Source: Agelaius tricolor
Taxonomy: Eukaryota; Chordata; Aves; Passeriformes; Icteridae
Assembly: GCA_023055355.1 (NCBI GenBank)
Contig: JALJCS010000018.1
Coordinates: forward strand, 1,116,001-1,180,000
Direction: 5' to 3'
Length of the DNA: 64,000 bases
Made by a program: the position numbers and the translations under genes. Positions within the stretch are counted from its first letter, which is position 1, and the number at the start of each line of letters is the position of its first letter. Below the pieces are notes generated by a model, which saw only the letters and a list, made by a program, of their open reading frames with translations, made no database searches and was not told the DNA's origin. This document shows positions 1 through 12,241 of the stretch, piece by piece.

Positions 1-1253
1 GTTACACACCATGTAAGTGACGACAGAAGAGAGCCCCAAGTCATCTTCTTAATTTCTATGCACAACACAACGTGCCAGCTCTCAGATAAAAGATGCATGA
101 AAAAAAATGACATTGCTTCCAAGCCCACATAGTTTTGAGGTAAAATCACCAAGGCATCATTCCCCACGTGCTCCTGTGCACCCTCCTGCCCACTCTGCCG
201 CTCCCGCTGCTCCTCCATCCCTGGCCTGCTCCAAGATTTGCTCACGTTCCCAGCCCCCAGGTCACTCTGACTGAACTCCTGAGGCCAGCAGGTGACTGGT
301 TTGGGGTCAGAAGGCAAAGTGCTGACTGCAGACCTGGCACATCCTGCTGCAGTGCAGCTGCAGCTCTGCTTCCCCTGCTGGAAATCAGGGCTTGGCTCTG
401 CACACTTTAACTGGGGACAAATTGCTGCAAGGGTCTTTGCAAAGCCCTCTTGTGCAGTGCTGGTTCCTTCAGATTCTACTGGGCAATTTACAATTAGGCT
501 ACTTTTAATAATAATTTGGTATCGGAAACACTTCACGGAATAATTTTCAGGCTCACTACAGACATTATTCATGAGAAAGCGATTCAAAATATTCAAGAGA
601 GAAATATAACACGACCCTGGTGGATTTGGTTGTCTACACAGGCCTTGTTGCTTTGCTTTGGGCTCTGGTGGGGACTCTCACACAATTTAGCTGTAAGGAA
701 ACATCCTGAAAGCCAACATTTTCCTTGTGGCAGGAGGGGCTGGGATCACACCCTGGAGCACATTCACCAAGAGCCACAGTGCCCCGAGCCCTGGGCACAG
801 CACGGGACAAGGCACAGTGACAGTGTCACCACAGAACAACCTCAGCTCCACGATAAATCCAGGCTGAGAAGGAAAATGAATACCTGGAAAATGAAATCTT
901 TTTCAGAGTTCCCGGACAACCCTGGGAAAGGCAAAGGACTGAACCTCTGCACTCTCAGGTCCAGGGCAATATTTAAAACCACGCCCTGCTTTCTGCCTAA
1001 TTACACATCCCTGTGTTAGACCTAAAATCACAATGCTCATTGGAAAAGCTTTATCAGGGCTACTCTGATTAGGAAATTCAAATTGCTCATGAAATATCAG
1101 GAACATTTTGCTCTCTCTCCCATGGGAGGTGCCTCTCAGTCCCTGTCCTGGGAGAGCTGCTGGGGCAGTTGTGCTGCAGTTCTGCTCTGTGTCCCCTCAG
1201 TGCAAACCTGGCTCTGCTGGGCAGGGACAACCACAGGCACTGGGCTGAGCTCT
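1..1253. other. Unique sequence, no gene recognised
   Basis: Non-repetitive sequence of moderate GC. The longest open frame (516-1019, plus, 167 codons) resembles no family I know and shows no domain, signal peptide or splice context. I treat it as chance. No RNA gene or repeat was seen here. Confidence 0.6.
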
Positions 1254-1514
1254 TGGAATCTCAGGCTGTTTGTGTTGGAAGGGACATTAAAGCTCATTTC
1301 AACCCATCCCCTGCCATGGACACCCTCCACTAGCCCAGCCTGGCCTTGGGCACTGCCAGGGATCCAGGGGCAGCTGCTCTGGGCACCCTGTGCCAGGGTC
1401 TGCCCACCCTCACAGGGAGGAATTTATTCCTTACATGTAATATAAATCTCTCCTCTTCTAGTCTGAAACCATTCTCCTTTGTCCTATCACTATCTGTAGT
1501 GGTGAAGAAGCTAT
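1254..1514 (-). mobile_element. CR1 LINE 3'-end fragment
   Basis: Antisense copy of a CR1 non-LTR retrotransposon tail. On the plus strand it runs through the typical order: the block GTGTTGGAAGGGACATTAAA, the CCATGGACACCCTCCACTAG block, the GGGCACTGCCAGGGATCCAG block, then CAGGGAGGAATTTATTCCTT and the AACCATTCTCCTTTGTCCTA block. The 3' end of the element faces low coordinates. It is 5'-truncated and non-coding, as nearly all bird CR1 copies are. Family assignment is from remembered CR1 consensus; the subfamily is not resolved. Confidence 0.88.
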
Positions 1515-2595
1515 TTAATTTTCTGTGTAACTTCTATTTGTTTGGAATGTAATTTTACATTCTCTTTTGCTTTCCTTGGTCTGATTTAGGATCTCTTTCT
1601 TTTCTTAAGCTGCAGTTCCTTTTCCCCCATCCTCTGTGTTTCCCTCCCCAGACTTTCCTCAGGAAAGGCACTTATATCCTGCAGCTGCTCTCTCAGTATC
1701 CATTTGTTCCTCACACTACATCAGAAGTTGGATGGGATGGACTTCTATTTCTTATTCTCTCCCCTGTTTCAATTTTTTCATGCCTGATTTCAATTTTTTT
1801 TTTTTAAGAGAGGAAAAGATAATTCTGGTATTGACTTAATTGAAAAGGGAAACTGAAGCCTATTGATTTAGTAGGAGTCAAAAGCCTAGATGAATTTAAC
1901 TGCCCCTTCTTTTCTAACATGAAGTTGTCACTAATAATTTGCTGTATTCTTTAAAATTTAATTTATGGAATATCATTGAATTTTGAAAGAGCTCGCAGTG
2001 ACTTGAACACAGCAAGAAGTAGAAGTTTATAGCCCTTAACAAGAATAAACAGGACTAGAAAGTCCTTCATGTTCTCCCAGCTAACCATAGAAACAGCCAT
2101 TTTTTTCTTTTAAATAATCTCAAGGAAAAGTTAGCGAAACATAAATTAGAACAACTGCCACTGATTTATTTTTCTGAATAAAAAGAACATTCAGTAGCAG
2201 GTCATTTGTTTTTGTTTTCTTTCAGAGAGTAAATGGAAACATATTCTTACCTCACTTTCCTCATAAGTACAGTAGATTTCCTAAGCTTGTGTCAAGGTTT
2301 TATTGCCAGGAAAAAGTGGTTGAATAATCAACATTTGTAATGAGGGCATCACCAGACATGGAATACAGCTGTCAAACTGGTACCCTGATTTTCTAGGCAC
2401 TGGCTGATCAGGTTCTGATTGTTAGTGTCACTGTGCTGGACAGGTAGTGATGATCACCTTCCCATGGAGGTGCTTTTTGGAGAAGATGCATTTCTGAATG
2501 AGGAGGTGTCAGGCCCTGGTGACAGAAAGGTTTGTGAGCACTGACAGGAGCACTGAGCATGCGCTGCTGCCAAATCACAAGGTCAGGGTGATCAA
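1515..2595. other. Unique AT-rich sequence
   Basis: AT-rich single-copy-looking DNA with an 11-base T run near 1796-1806. No coding signature or recognised repeat. Confidence 0.6.
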
Positions 2596-2599
2596 GTGC

Positions 2600-2855
2600 A
2601 TTACAAGAAGGACTGGAAAATCCTGGGTTCCTGTTCTGGCTCCATCCTTGACTATCCACTGTGACCTTAAGCAAATAATTTGAACTTCTCCCAGCCAGAT
2701 TCATTGCTCCTGTAATTCCATTTGATAGGATAAATGAGGAAGTGTATGGCCCTCTCTATCTTCATTTCCCTATCTGTAAACATGGGTGAATGCTTTCAGG
2801 ATGTAATTATTGCCCACAGGTTCTGAGATGTTTCAAATCCTTGCAGCTCTTTGAT
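2600..2855 (+). mobile_element. Degraded MIR-type SINE relic
   Basis: Two blocks match the order of the MIR/CORE-SINE consensus. The first, from about 2618 (TCCTGGGTTCCTGTTCTGGC, then CACTGTGACCTTAAGCAAAT), corresponds to the tRNA-derived/core part (CCTGGGTTCGAATCCCGGCT ... GTGTGACCTTGGGCAAGT). The second, at about 2760-2793 (TTCATTTCCCTATCTGTAAA, then CATGGG), corresponds to the part ending TTTCCTCATCTGTAAAATGG. The two are farther apart than in the consensus, so an insertion or strong decay lies between. MIRs are ancient amniote elements, so high divergence is expected. Boundaries are approximate. Confidence 0.55.
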
Positions 2856-5005
2856 GTCTGCAAACTTATTCGTTGATATGTGGAATACCTGTGTGGTAAG
2901 AAGTTTTAGAAAATCTCTAAGCTTTCATCCAAGAGTGGGTGGAAAAACATTATATGTATATTGTATAAGTTTAATCTTGTTTTCAGCTTTCTTTTAAGTG
3001 TAAAAATTTGCCTATCATTTTGTGCCCAACAGTTATCTGTATTCTGCCTGAAATACCTAACAACGTCTGCCCTGTTAAAAAGCAGCCAAAAGCTTGGCTT
3101 CAGTATTGAAAAGCCCTTAAGAAAATTGTTTGTCTGTGTGTCTGCACAGCTGTGATCAACGAGACAGTACCAGGGTGATGTCCATGAGGCACTTGGAAGG
3201 CACAGAGCTCTTCAGAGATTTATGGCAAGCTGATGTGAATTATTCTCAGCTCTCTTTCCCAGCTGGGAGGCAGCTGGTGTCCCTCTGTGGGCTGTGTGGG
3301 GTGCACATTTTCAGCTGGGCTTGCCTGTCCCAGCAGCTCAGCTCTCCATGGCACCTGGTGCTGGGTGCTCTTGGGTTGTCCAGAAAAAGCTCCCTGGGGG
3401 CTGTGGGTCCTGCCATGGCACTGAGAAAGGAAACTGGGGCTTGCCAGAGCACGTGCTGGCAGCTGTGCTGGCATGGAAGCCTGTCCTGCTGGGATGCAGA
3501 TCCCAGAGGCAGATTCCCTGTGGGAGCACATCACACACGTGGTGCACTGAGTTACCAGGACTTACAGCCATGTGTGTGGGACAGACAGACCCTGGAGATC
3601 TTGAGAAGTGTCCTGAAGTCCACTGTTCAGAGAAAAAATAACACTTCTGGAAAGAGATTGTTCCTAAAAACAGTGTTGCCAGCTCTGTGTAGATGTGACT
3701 GCTCAGAGCTTGTGGACTCCAGGCCAGGGCCAGGGAAGGGTGGCCAGGGAGCTCTTCTGGTGGAATGGTGGTGCAGGGGGAGCCTGGGGTGGTGGAGGAG
3801 GCAGACACGGGCTCACAAGGCTTTGGTTCTCTCTCAGGGTTCCAAATGAATCCATTGCAAGTGAAGTCATTTCCTTTTTCCTCTCTCTCCCAGGGGCCCA
3901 ACAGTCCCTGGTGTGCACAGTGCTCACTGCAGTGAGTTTGATCTCAGTCAAACAATCCAGACTAAGTCAGAACAACCCAACCATCCTGCAGTTTGATTCC
4001 AGCATTGCTGCAGGGATGAGTCCTGACTGTAAGCCAGGCTTAGCAGGGTCTTGTTTAGCCCTGGTCACAGTCTGGGAGCAGCAGAAGCCACAGCATTTCA
4101 TGTGCTGAAAATCAGAGGTGGAAAAGAGCCCTATTAGGTCATTCATTTTGTTGGCTCTTGGCAGAATTATTCCTGGTGCCATGCTCTCCAAGGAGCCTGA
4201 TCTTGTCCAGTTTGGAATAACTAGCCCTGGTGCTACAGCTACCTTTTACTTGGAAAAACCATTTCAGTGTCTAAGAGACCTCCTGGGTAGGAACGTCAGG
4301 CACAGCTGGGAGCAGTAAGTGATTCCTTGAACGCTCTGAAGCAGTTCCACCTCTCTCTTGGGTGGCTGTGCCAGTGGAATCCCTCAAACCTGCTAAACTC
4401 AGCTTTAGTCACCGTTCTGGCCCAGATCCTCCAGTGTTTGATCTTTCCTTGTGAACCTGCCCCTCTAGGCCCAGAGATTCCCACACAGCTGTCAGGAATG
4501 ATCAGTCAAAAAATTATGGGTAGGACTGGTCTGCATTTGCCCTAAGCCCTTTTTAATAGTTAACTGACTATGTAAAGGGTCCTTAAAAAGGACTGGTTTG
4601 GGCTGTTTGTTTAATACCAATTTATAAAGGGAGTATTTTCACAAAGTACAGTAAGCACCACTTCATCAAAATTATGGCTTAAATCCCCATTTCCTGGATT
4701 CATGTGTTTATCAACAAATCTCTCTTTTTCTTTTTTCCTAACGTACGTATTCCCATTCCTCATTGCTGTAAAGGAAAGTTTTAAAGAGAAGAAAAAAAAA
4801 TAAGGTCTTGAAAGCTCAGAGGCCAGTAGAAAAAAATAATAATAAAAATGTTGGGGTTTGCTCTTTTTCCTCTTCTATATTTCATCTGTCACAAGTCCTC
4901 TGCAGCCTGGGCTCTTGAGGCTGGGAGCACTCACTGGTTTTACCATGATGGGACTGTGGTGTGGCAGCTCTGAACCAAGAAATTAATAAAGAGTGAGTTA
5001 CTGAT
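2856..5005. other. Unique sequence, no gene recognised
   Basis: Mixed composition. Around 3130-3900 several overlapping open frames exist on both strands (longest 239 codons, plus) in a stop-poor GC-rich patch. None has a recognisable domain, and overlap on both strands argues for composition rather than coding. A short A-rich stretch lies near 4790-4850. Confidence 0.55.
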
Positions 5006-5006
5006 A

Positions 5007-5178
5007 AACAGGGAAGCTGTGGAAGTCTTTGGGTGCCTGGAAGTGTCCAAGGCCAGGTTGGATGGGACTTAGGCCAACCTGGTCTATGGCAGTTGTCCCT
5101 GCCCATTGAAGGGGGATTGAAAAGAGATGAGCTTTAATGTCCCTTCCAATCCAAACCAATCTGGGATTCCATGATTCA
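5007..5178 (+). mobile_element. CR1 LINE 3'-end fragment
   Basis: Sense-oriented CR1 tail. It contains the CTGGAAGTGTCCAAGGCCAG and GTTGGATGGGACTTAGGCCA blocks, then GAGCTTTAATGTCCCTTCCA, and ends in the octamer-like GATTCCATGATT. It is 5'-truncated and non-coding. Confidence 0.85.
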
Positions 5179-5179
5179 G

Positions 5180-6206
5180 GATTTAGCAGTTGCTCTTAAC
5201 AGAAAAACAGCATCATATTACACAATGCCTCTCAGGTGGCAGGTACAACTGTATCTTAAATATTCAAATGTAATTTTTCTTTTTTATCTGAAAATGTTAA
5301 TTTAATCACAATGAAACGTTTTCCTTTATAAAAAAACATAACCTTAATGACTGGAAAAAAACCCCTGTTTCTTATATTTTTTTTTCATCCAGGAAAAAAA
5401 ATATTTCCTTATCAATTCTATTTACTGACCAGATAATTTTATTAGTTGCAAGCATTCAGAGCAGAACTGGATTAACGGCCCCTGTACTAACGGGGAACTC
5501 TGCAGAGTTGGGGGTGCTCCAGGACACCTCCTGCCTTTACTAGGAAGATGCTTTCCCAGCCCCACTCCCCATACCCTAGCCAGCCCTCAAGCCTCATTCT
5601 TAGACCTGACCCTTGCTTGGGCTTTTGGGAAATGCTAAAATGGAGCAGAGGCACAGCTATACCTCCTAAAGAAAGGTTGGCTTGGCTGTTTCACCACCAC
5701 CAGGCTGGGGAGCAGGAACAGGGAGAGGAGCAGGAGGCCTGGCCTGCAGTCACATCTCAGAGCTTGTGTCCTTCAGGCAGCTTTGGGCTCTCTCACACAG
5801 GGCCTTCCCCCGAGCCCACAGTCCAGTCTGGTGGGAAGTGTCCTGTCCTGCACCGTGGCTCCAAGGCTGCCTGGGCATCATAACAGGGCCAGAGGGCCTT
5901 GGCTTAATTTGCAAAAGTCAGCCAGTGCCCTGTTAATCCAATAAAAGAGGTGCCAGTGTAAAACAGGCCATGGAAACTACGAGGATTCCCTGGGTTACAT
6001 CCTTTGTCAGGTACACACGCATTTATTAGGAACCCACAGTTCCAGCAGCGTGGCATTGATGATATCCAGTGTGGCCATTTTCAGAGCAGCAGCACTTCTG
6101 CCTTGGGCTGAGCTGTACTGGCTGTGCCTCAGGCATGGAGAGAAGGAGCAGGGGCTGCAGGCTCACACCTGACCCCACGGCCCTCGTCCCCTTGTCCCTT
6201 CCACAG
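5180..6206. other. Unique sequence, no gene recognised
   Basis: AT-rich up to about 5460, then GC-richer. Open frames near 5548-5936 are short and unrecognised. Nothing else seen. Confidence 0.6.
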
Positions 6207-6968
6207 CAGGACCTGGGGGTGTGACACTGCAGGACATGGGGGTGTGACACTGAAGGACATGGGGGTGTGTGACACTGCAGTGCCCAGGTGTGTGACACTG
6301 CAGGGCCTGGGGGTGTGACACTGCAGGACATGGGGGTGTGTGACACTGCAGGACATGGGGGTATGTGACACTGCAGTGCCCAGGTGTGTGACACTGCAGG
6401 GCCTGGGGGTGTGACACCGCAGGACATGGGAGTGTGACACTGCAGGACCCAGGTGTGTGACACTGCAGGACCTGGGTGTGTGACACTGCAGTGCCCAGGT
6501 GTGTGACACTGCAGGACCTGGGTGTGTGACACTGCAGTGCCCAGGTGTGTGACACTGCAGGGCCTGGGGGTGTGACACTGCAGTGCCCAGGTGTGTGACA
6601 CTGCAGTGCCCAGGTGTGTGACACTGCAGGACCTGGGTGTGTGACACTGCAGTGCCCAGGTGTGTGACACTGCAGGACCTGGGTGTGTGACACTGCAGTG
6701 CCCAGGTGTGTGACACTGCAGGGCCTGGGGGTGTGACACTGCAGTGCCCAGGTGTGTGACACTGCAGGACATGGGGGTGTGACACTGCAGGACATGGGGG
6801 TGTGTGACACTGCAGTGCCCAGGTGTGTGACACTGCAGGGCCTGGGGGTGTGACACCACAGGACATGGGAGTGTGACACTGCAGGACCCAGGTGTGTGAC
6901 ACTGCAGGACCCAGGTGTGTGACACTGCGGGACATGGGGGGGTGACACTGCAAGACCTGGTTTGTGAC
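6207..6968. repeat. 23-bp minisatellite, about 33 units
   Basis: Tandem array whose units share the core GTGTGACACTGCAG followed by a variable tail (GACATGGGG, TGCCCAGGT, GACCTGGGT or GGCCTGGGGG). The usual unit is 23 bp; G-run length changes give 22-25 bp. In the centre (about 6480-6720) TGCCCAGGT and GACCTGGGT/GGCCTGGGG tails alternate, giving a 46-bp two-unit period. A block of several variant units at about 6310-6480 recurs near 6750-6920, offset by 439 bp. The minus strand has no stop codons in any frame, which creates three overlapping open frames of 309-406 codons. These are not credible genes. The copy count is array length divided by unit length. Confidence 0.97.
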
Positions 6969-8760
6969 CCCTGTCCCACAGAGCCAGGTGTGCCTGGGAG
7001 CCCCTGCCATGGCCACCTGCCCCATGCTGCCTTCCTCCTGGGGCAAACGCTGCAGGGAGAGGGCAGGGCTGACTGCATTTGGTTCTGTGCATGGGAGCAG
7101 AGGGGTTTTGGGAAATGGTGGCTCAGGTTTGGAGGGAGCAGTAATGAGCCCGCCGTGGTGATGGACAGCGTGAGATGCAGCCCTGGGACTGCACACGTGG
7201 GGCTGTTTATGATCTTAGGGCATTTACCTCCCCTGCCTCTCCTCACCTTTGCCTCCAGCCTCTTTCAGAGCAGAAGGAAAGGAAGGCCTGGTCCCCAGGC
7301 CCCTGAGCTCTGAATGGAGCTCTCAGCAGCATTCCCCCATCGCAGCTCCAAGGAGCATTTCCGCTTGGAAGGGACAGATTTGAAAAACAGAGAATATATG
7401 AAATGGAAAACACAACTGGTCAGAAGAGCCATTCTATAAATTATGAGCCTGGGCAACAGAGATATTTTTCTTTGGGAATCAGTCCCTCACAGTCTCCAGG
7501 CTACATGGTGTGTAAGAAACAAAAAAGCCAAACAAAGAGAAAAAGTAAAAGGTTTTTAAGCTGGCTTGGGAAAGGCAATTTTTTCAAAACTGGGGAAAGA
7601 AAACTTAAAATGCCAGTGAAAGACCAACAGCAACCAGGCCCATCTGGGCACTGAGACAGAAACAAGCAGCCCCTGATGTGTGGGGGACATGGGGGATCTC
7701 CACTGCACTTCCCCTCCTTTGGTAGAGATTATCTAACCAGAACTCAGGTACCTCTGCTCCTTAAACCATTCTGGGATCATCTCATTGCTGTGAAGACCAT
7801 CATCACTCCTGGCAGCATCACCTCAACTGCAGATTGGCCATGGTCCCTTCTGCAGCGTGCAGCAGAGCCCTCTGAACCTGTGGCACTTCACTCAGATAAA
7901 CCAGCTGGACTTTAACCCAAATTTATTTTTGCATCATGCCAGAACTCACAGGCTCTGCCAACAGTAAAGCTTGATCCTTTGCACACAGTTCTGTATGAAT
8001 ATTTTTACTCTGGATGGGAGGGGACTCAGGGAGAGTCTGCTTGGTGCCTCCCTAAGCATGGACTCGTAAATATAACAGGACTGGGATCTTCAAATTACTT
8101 AAAGGCAGTCAGACATTCAATTTTCATTATATTTTGGTGTTATTAGGATATGGAGCTCATCAGGCTTCTCTGAATCACTTAGCTTAGAATTTGGCTCCTG
8201 GAGGCCATCCCATCCTCTGAACCAACTGGAGAAATTCCAGAGCATCTCAAGATACAAGTTACTCCTCAGGCTTTTTGCAGGAATTTGCTCATGCCTTTGG
8301 AACTGCAGCCACCTGCTGATTGAGCATGGAGGGAACCAAGCAGCAAGGGAGGTACAGCCTGGCTGGGTGTGGTTTCTGAGGTGAGCCTTGTCGAAGGGCT
8401 GCAGCCCTTCCACAGATCAGGCACCAGCTGGCACTGCTCTGGCAGAGGTGACATTGTCCTCATCCTCTGGTGTCCCCTCACTTTGTGCCACTCCACAAAG
8501 TCCCCATGAGCAAACAGAGGCTAGTAGGGACCAGAGAGTCAGAACCTCTCAAAATGCCCCCCTGCAGTACCACTTCTGAGCACTGCCACCAGCATTGAGC
8601 AGGAACTGTTGTAGCCTACTCTGCCTGCTTTGGATATTTTAAATTAATACTCATTCAAAAAAAGTAGGAATTGATTTTTTTCAACCTAGTCTTAAATCCA
8701 GAACTGAATCAAAAGGGTTTTGGCACTCTGTCCCTGCCTCTATGTACCATTGTTCTCCCA
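6969..8760. other. Unique sequence, no gene recognised
   Basis: Single-copy-looking sequence flanking the minisatellite. Short open frames on both strands have no recognisable content. Confidence 0.6.
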
Positions 8761-8764
8761 GGAG

Positions 8765-8890
8765 TGGGTTAAAAAAGCTTTGAGTTACTAACCTGCCTGT
8801 AGTCACACAGTAATCCAGCATCTGAATGAAACAAAACCCCAGCATCTGCTGATTTCCACTTTAGAAATTGCTCACCAAGACCACAGAACC
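8765..8890 (-). mobile_element. Degraded MIR-type SINE relic
   Basis: The plus strand reads GGTTAAAAAAGCTTTGAGTT, then ACTAACCTGCCTGTAGTCAC and ACAGTAATCCAGCATCTGAA. This aligns by eye with the antisense MIR core (GAGGTTAAGTAACTTGCCCA, AGGTCACACAGCTAGTAAGT, GGCAGAGCCGGGATTCGAAC). No internal polymerase III promoter survives. Boundaries are approximate and other tRNA-derived SINEs remain possible. Confidence 0.45.
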
Positions 8891-8952
8891 TGGTCCTACA
8901 TTGATAGCAGCAGGAGCTTTTAACTCCAGAGCACCATTGCAGCTTTGAAGCA

Positions 8953-9178
8953 AATCACAAAATCCTGGAGTGGTTTGGGTTGACCCTAAAGCCCATCCCA
9001 TTCCCATCCCCTGTCAAGGGCAGGGACACCTCCCACTGTCCCAGGCTGCTCCAAGCCCCAATGTCCAGCCTGGCCTTGGGCACTGCCAGGGATCCAGGGG
9101 CAGCCCCAGCTGCTCTGGGCACTCTGTTCCTTCCTTCTTGAAGGAAGCCAGACTAATCCCAGCCTAACATTAATCTCC
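8953..9178 (-). mobile_element. CR1 LINE 3'-end fragment
   Basis: Antisense CR1 tail. The plus strand starts at ATCACAAAATCCTGGAGTGG, then GTTTGGGTTGACCCTAAAGC, continues through CAGGGACACCTCCCACTGTC and the GCACTGCCAGGGATCCAGGG block, and fades out after GCTCTGGGCACTCTGTTCCT. The body closely resembles the fragments near 27.7 and 58.4 kb, so the three probably belong to related subfamilies. It is truncated and non-coding. Confidence 0.9.
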
Positions 9179-9179
9179 A

Positions 9180-12100
9180 ATACATTTGGAGGAGGTTTAG
9201 AGCTGAACACCAGCTGATTCTATCTTGTGATGTGCTCCTGCAGACACAGCCAGGGCTTCTGTTCCATTCCCTGCTGCCAGATGTGAGGTTTAACCTCTCC
9301 TCTGACTGACAGCTGTCACTGCAATCAGTTTGGAAGCTCTGCTCAGTATCTGAGAGGAAATATTCCCTCCACAGCTGGAGCCCACTCTGCAGCTCTCAGT
9401 CACCATGTCTAACCAGGTTTTTCTCTTGTCCTTCCAAATGCTCAACAGCCTCACCCAGGTTTTCTGATGAAACCACATCAATTTGGTGCTACAAAACAAA
9501 ATGGTTAATGAAGATTCATTGCAACAGATCTGTGCACAGACTCCAGTCTCCACCAAAACTGAAATTCCTGGTAGAGAGGAATTATTTCTAAATTATTTTT
9601 TTTAAGTGATTGTCAATATTTTTTTCATCAGACTTAATTCTTGTCTTTGATTTCTATTTTACTGGGTGACGAGGCAATGAAGAACTGAAAACAGACCTGA
9701 CCTCTTGCCTTGGTGGCCCTGGCTTTCCTGAGGAAAGCAGTTTCCCTGGGAAGGGCAGAGCCAAGCCCTGGCTCTCTCAGCCCCATGGAAAGAGCTGTAC
9801 CTTCCCCATGCCAGGGAGCTGCAGGAGCTGCACCCTTGGAAAGGCAAAGTGCTGCTCTCCCCTTGGCTCCATCAGCAACAACCCCAATCCAAACCTGTCC
9901 TTTGCTGTCTCTCTGTATTTAGGAACAGGAGACAAGGGAAGCACTCAGACATTAAACACTTGGGGTTGAGTTCCCTTCCCCATGCCAGCCCTGCTCCTCA
10001 GAAATCAACGCTGGCATCAAACTGGAGTGGCAGGAAAGGGCATCCCTTGAGCTGCATTTTGGGGCTGTTACCTCTAAGGAACAGGGGGTGGCTGTTCCAT
10101 AACGTCCCTGAAGCTGCAGAAAAATAACATATTGCAAAATTTGGCCTTATTTTTGCAAATGCATCTTTTAAAATTGCGCATCTGGAATTTAAGTTCTATT
10201 CCAAGCACTGTGTGTGATTTGCTCTTGCCAGAGAAGCACACCTGGGACTAAGAAGGGGGTTTAGATAAGTGCCTTTCCATATGGCCCACTGATAAATGAT
10301 TCATTCTGCACAGCTTAGCTTTGAAAATAAATTCAGTATTGTTAAGATATTAAGATACCAGCTTCATATTTCACCTCATAATTGCACTTCACATATCACA
10401 AAAAGAGCTGGGCTGTTGTTTTTGTTGCTGCTGTTTGCAGATGCAGCCTGCAGAGCTCTGGGTATTGCATCACAACTCACTCCCTCCTTCCTCCCATTCC
10501 AGCACACATTTTGCTCTTCTTCTGAGGGTAATTTTTAGGTGGATCAATACCAACACAACAAACAATCCTGTAAAGTACAAATTCAGTATCCTCAGATGAA
10601 GAAATAGATAAATACAACTTTTTAGAGTAATGCTTAATTAAACATGCTGATGGGATTGGAGATCACTCAGGATTAAAGCAAGATCTGACAAAACAACACT
10701 TCCTTGAGAAGCAGGAAGCCCCACACTCCTCACCCCACCCTTTTGGCACTCCTGGTGCCAACAACAGCCTTGTACAGTTGCTCCTCCCTTTGCTATCCCA
10801 TTTTCAACATAGCCTCAGCATCTTCATCCTTGGGGCTCTTCTGCCCAAGGATGCCAGTGTCCCCACTGGCACAGGCCTCTGGAAGGGTGAAACTGGTCAG
10901 GAGATTTCCCATTCAGTGTCAGAACAGCATCACGTTTTCCATTTGACCCTTAAATACAAAGGAATAGGTTCCTCCAGCCCTTAGAGGTTTAGGGTTGCAA
11001 TGCACCTGGTAACATGGTGGGTAAGGCTCTGATTTGCTTTTTAAGGGAACCAGGAGCAGAACCAGCAGCCAAAGACAAGGGCTCTGAGACAGGAAGCTAC
11101 ATCTCCATCTCCTGGTCCTGATCATCCCAGTCCATCTCTTCAATGCCCACAGCAGCCCAGCCCAGGGACAGCACACAGTGAGCTGCAGCTCAGGAAAAAC
11201 AACACCTGGTGAAAGCATCACCCACAGGTAACACCAAGCACAGCTGAGTGCTGCCAGGGCAGGGAACCAGGACAGTACAGCACATTCACAAGGACAGGGG
11301 TTCTGGTGCTCTCAAGACACTGCCTGGACCTTCCCCCAGGCAGGTGAGGACCAGCAACAGCCTGGGATGAAGGTGAAGATGACCCTGTGTAAATCAGCCC
11401 AGCTCAGATGAACTGGTTCTTGTGGCGAGGTCCTGATGTGCCAGGAGAAGCAAGGACAGCCCCTGGGAGATGCCCTGAGCCCCTGCAGTGCACACAGGAG
11501 GGCTCTGCTCTCTCAGCAGATTTAGGGGCCAGGCAAGTGCAGTTTCTGCATGGGAAGAAATACCAGGCTCCAAAGGCTTCCAAGTCCTCATGGACAGCAA
11601 TTCCTCCCAAGGGCTGTTTTGTGGTTTTATTATCTTCAGCCACGAATTCTTTTCAGAACCAGTGGAAATATTTCCTTTGGTCCTACCAGGCTGCAGCATT
11701 TTTGCCTGAACACCTCTTATGTGAGCACACTCAGAGCCACTGGGCACAGCGAGGAGCAGAGCTCAGGCTGCACATCTGGAAAATATTCCTGCTGGTGAGA
11801 GCTGCTGGGGCAGGGAAGGGGCTCTCCAAGGAGTGACCTGGCTCTGGCAGTGCTGTAAAGCGGGCGAGGCAGAGCCCAAGGGAGCCGTGCCAGGAGCAGG
11901 AGCTGTTCCATAGACAAGGTGCCTTCTCCAGCTTTGCTGGGGATCACAGAGCTGCCCAAGGGTATTTTTCCTTGCCTGGTGCACAGGGACAGGCACAGTT
12001 TCCCTGCTGAGGACCTTCTGAAGGAAGGTTGAGAGGCAAAAGACAGCAAAATTGCAGCCTGGGGCTCAGGAGGCTCACGTCTCTCAGGGCACACCTTCAG

Positions 12101-12212
12101 CTGGCACAAAGAGGTGTAACCACAAGAAAGCAGATCTGTGCCAGTAGTACCCTAAAACAGGGCCTTTCTGATTATTATCAATGTCCAGAAATGGTCATTT
12201 CATGCCTTTTCC
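9180..12212. other. Unique sequence, no gene recognised
   Basis: Mixed AT-rich and GC-rich patches. Open frames near 11.4-12.1 kb occur on both strands at once and are unrecognised. No RNA gene or repeat identified. Confidence 0.55.
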
Positions 12213-12241
12213 AATATTTTGTTTACAGTAAACAAAATATT
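12213..12241. promoter_or_regulatory. Perfect palindrome of two forkhead-type sites
   Basis: Arms AATATTTTGTTTAC (12213-12226) and GTAAACAAAATATT (12228-12241) are exact reverse complements around a single A. Each arm carries GTAAACA, the core bound by forkhead (FOX) factors, so two sites face each other. The palindrome is seen directly; a regulatory role is inference, and a chance or structural AT-rich hairpin is the alternative. Confidence 0.35.

Noticed and set aside
6026..7246. Minus-strand open frames of 309-406 codons over the 23-bp array
   Set aside because: Same cause: stop-free repeat unit in every frame. The longest begins at GTG and its unique ends match nothing known.
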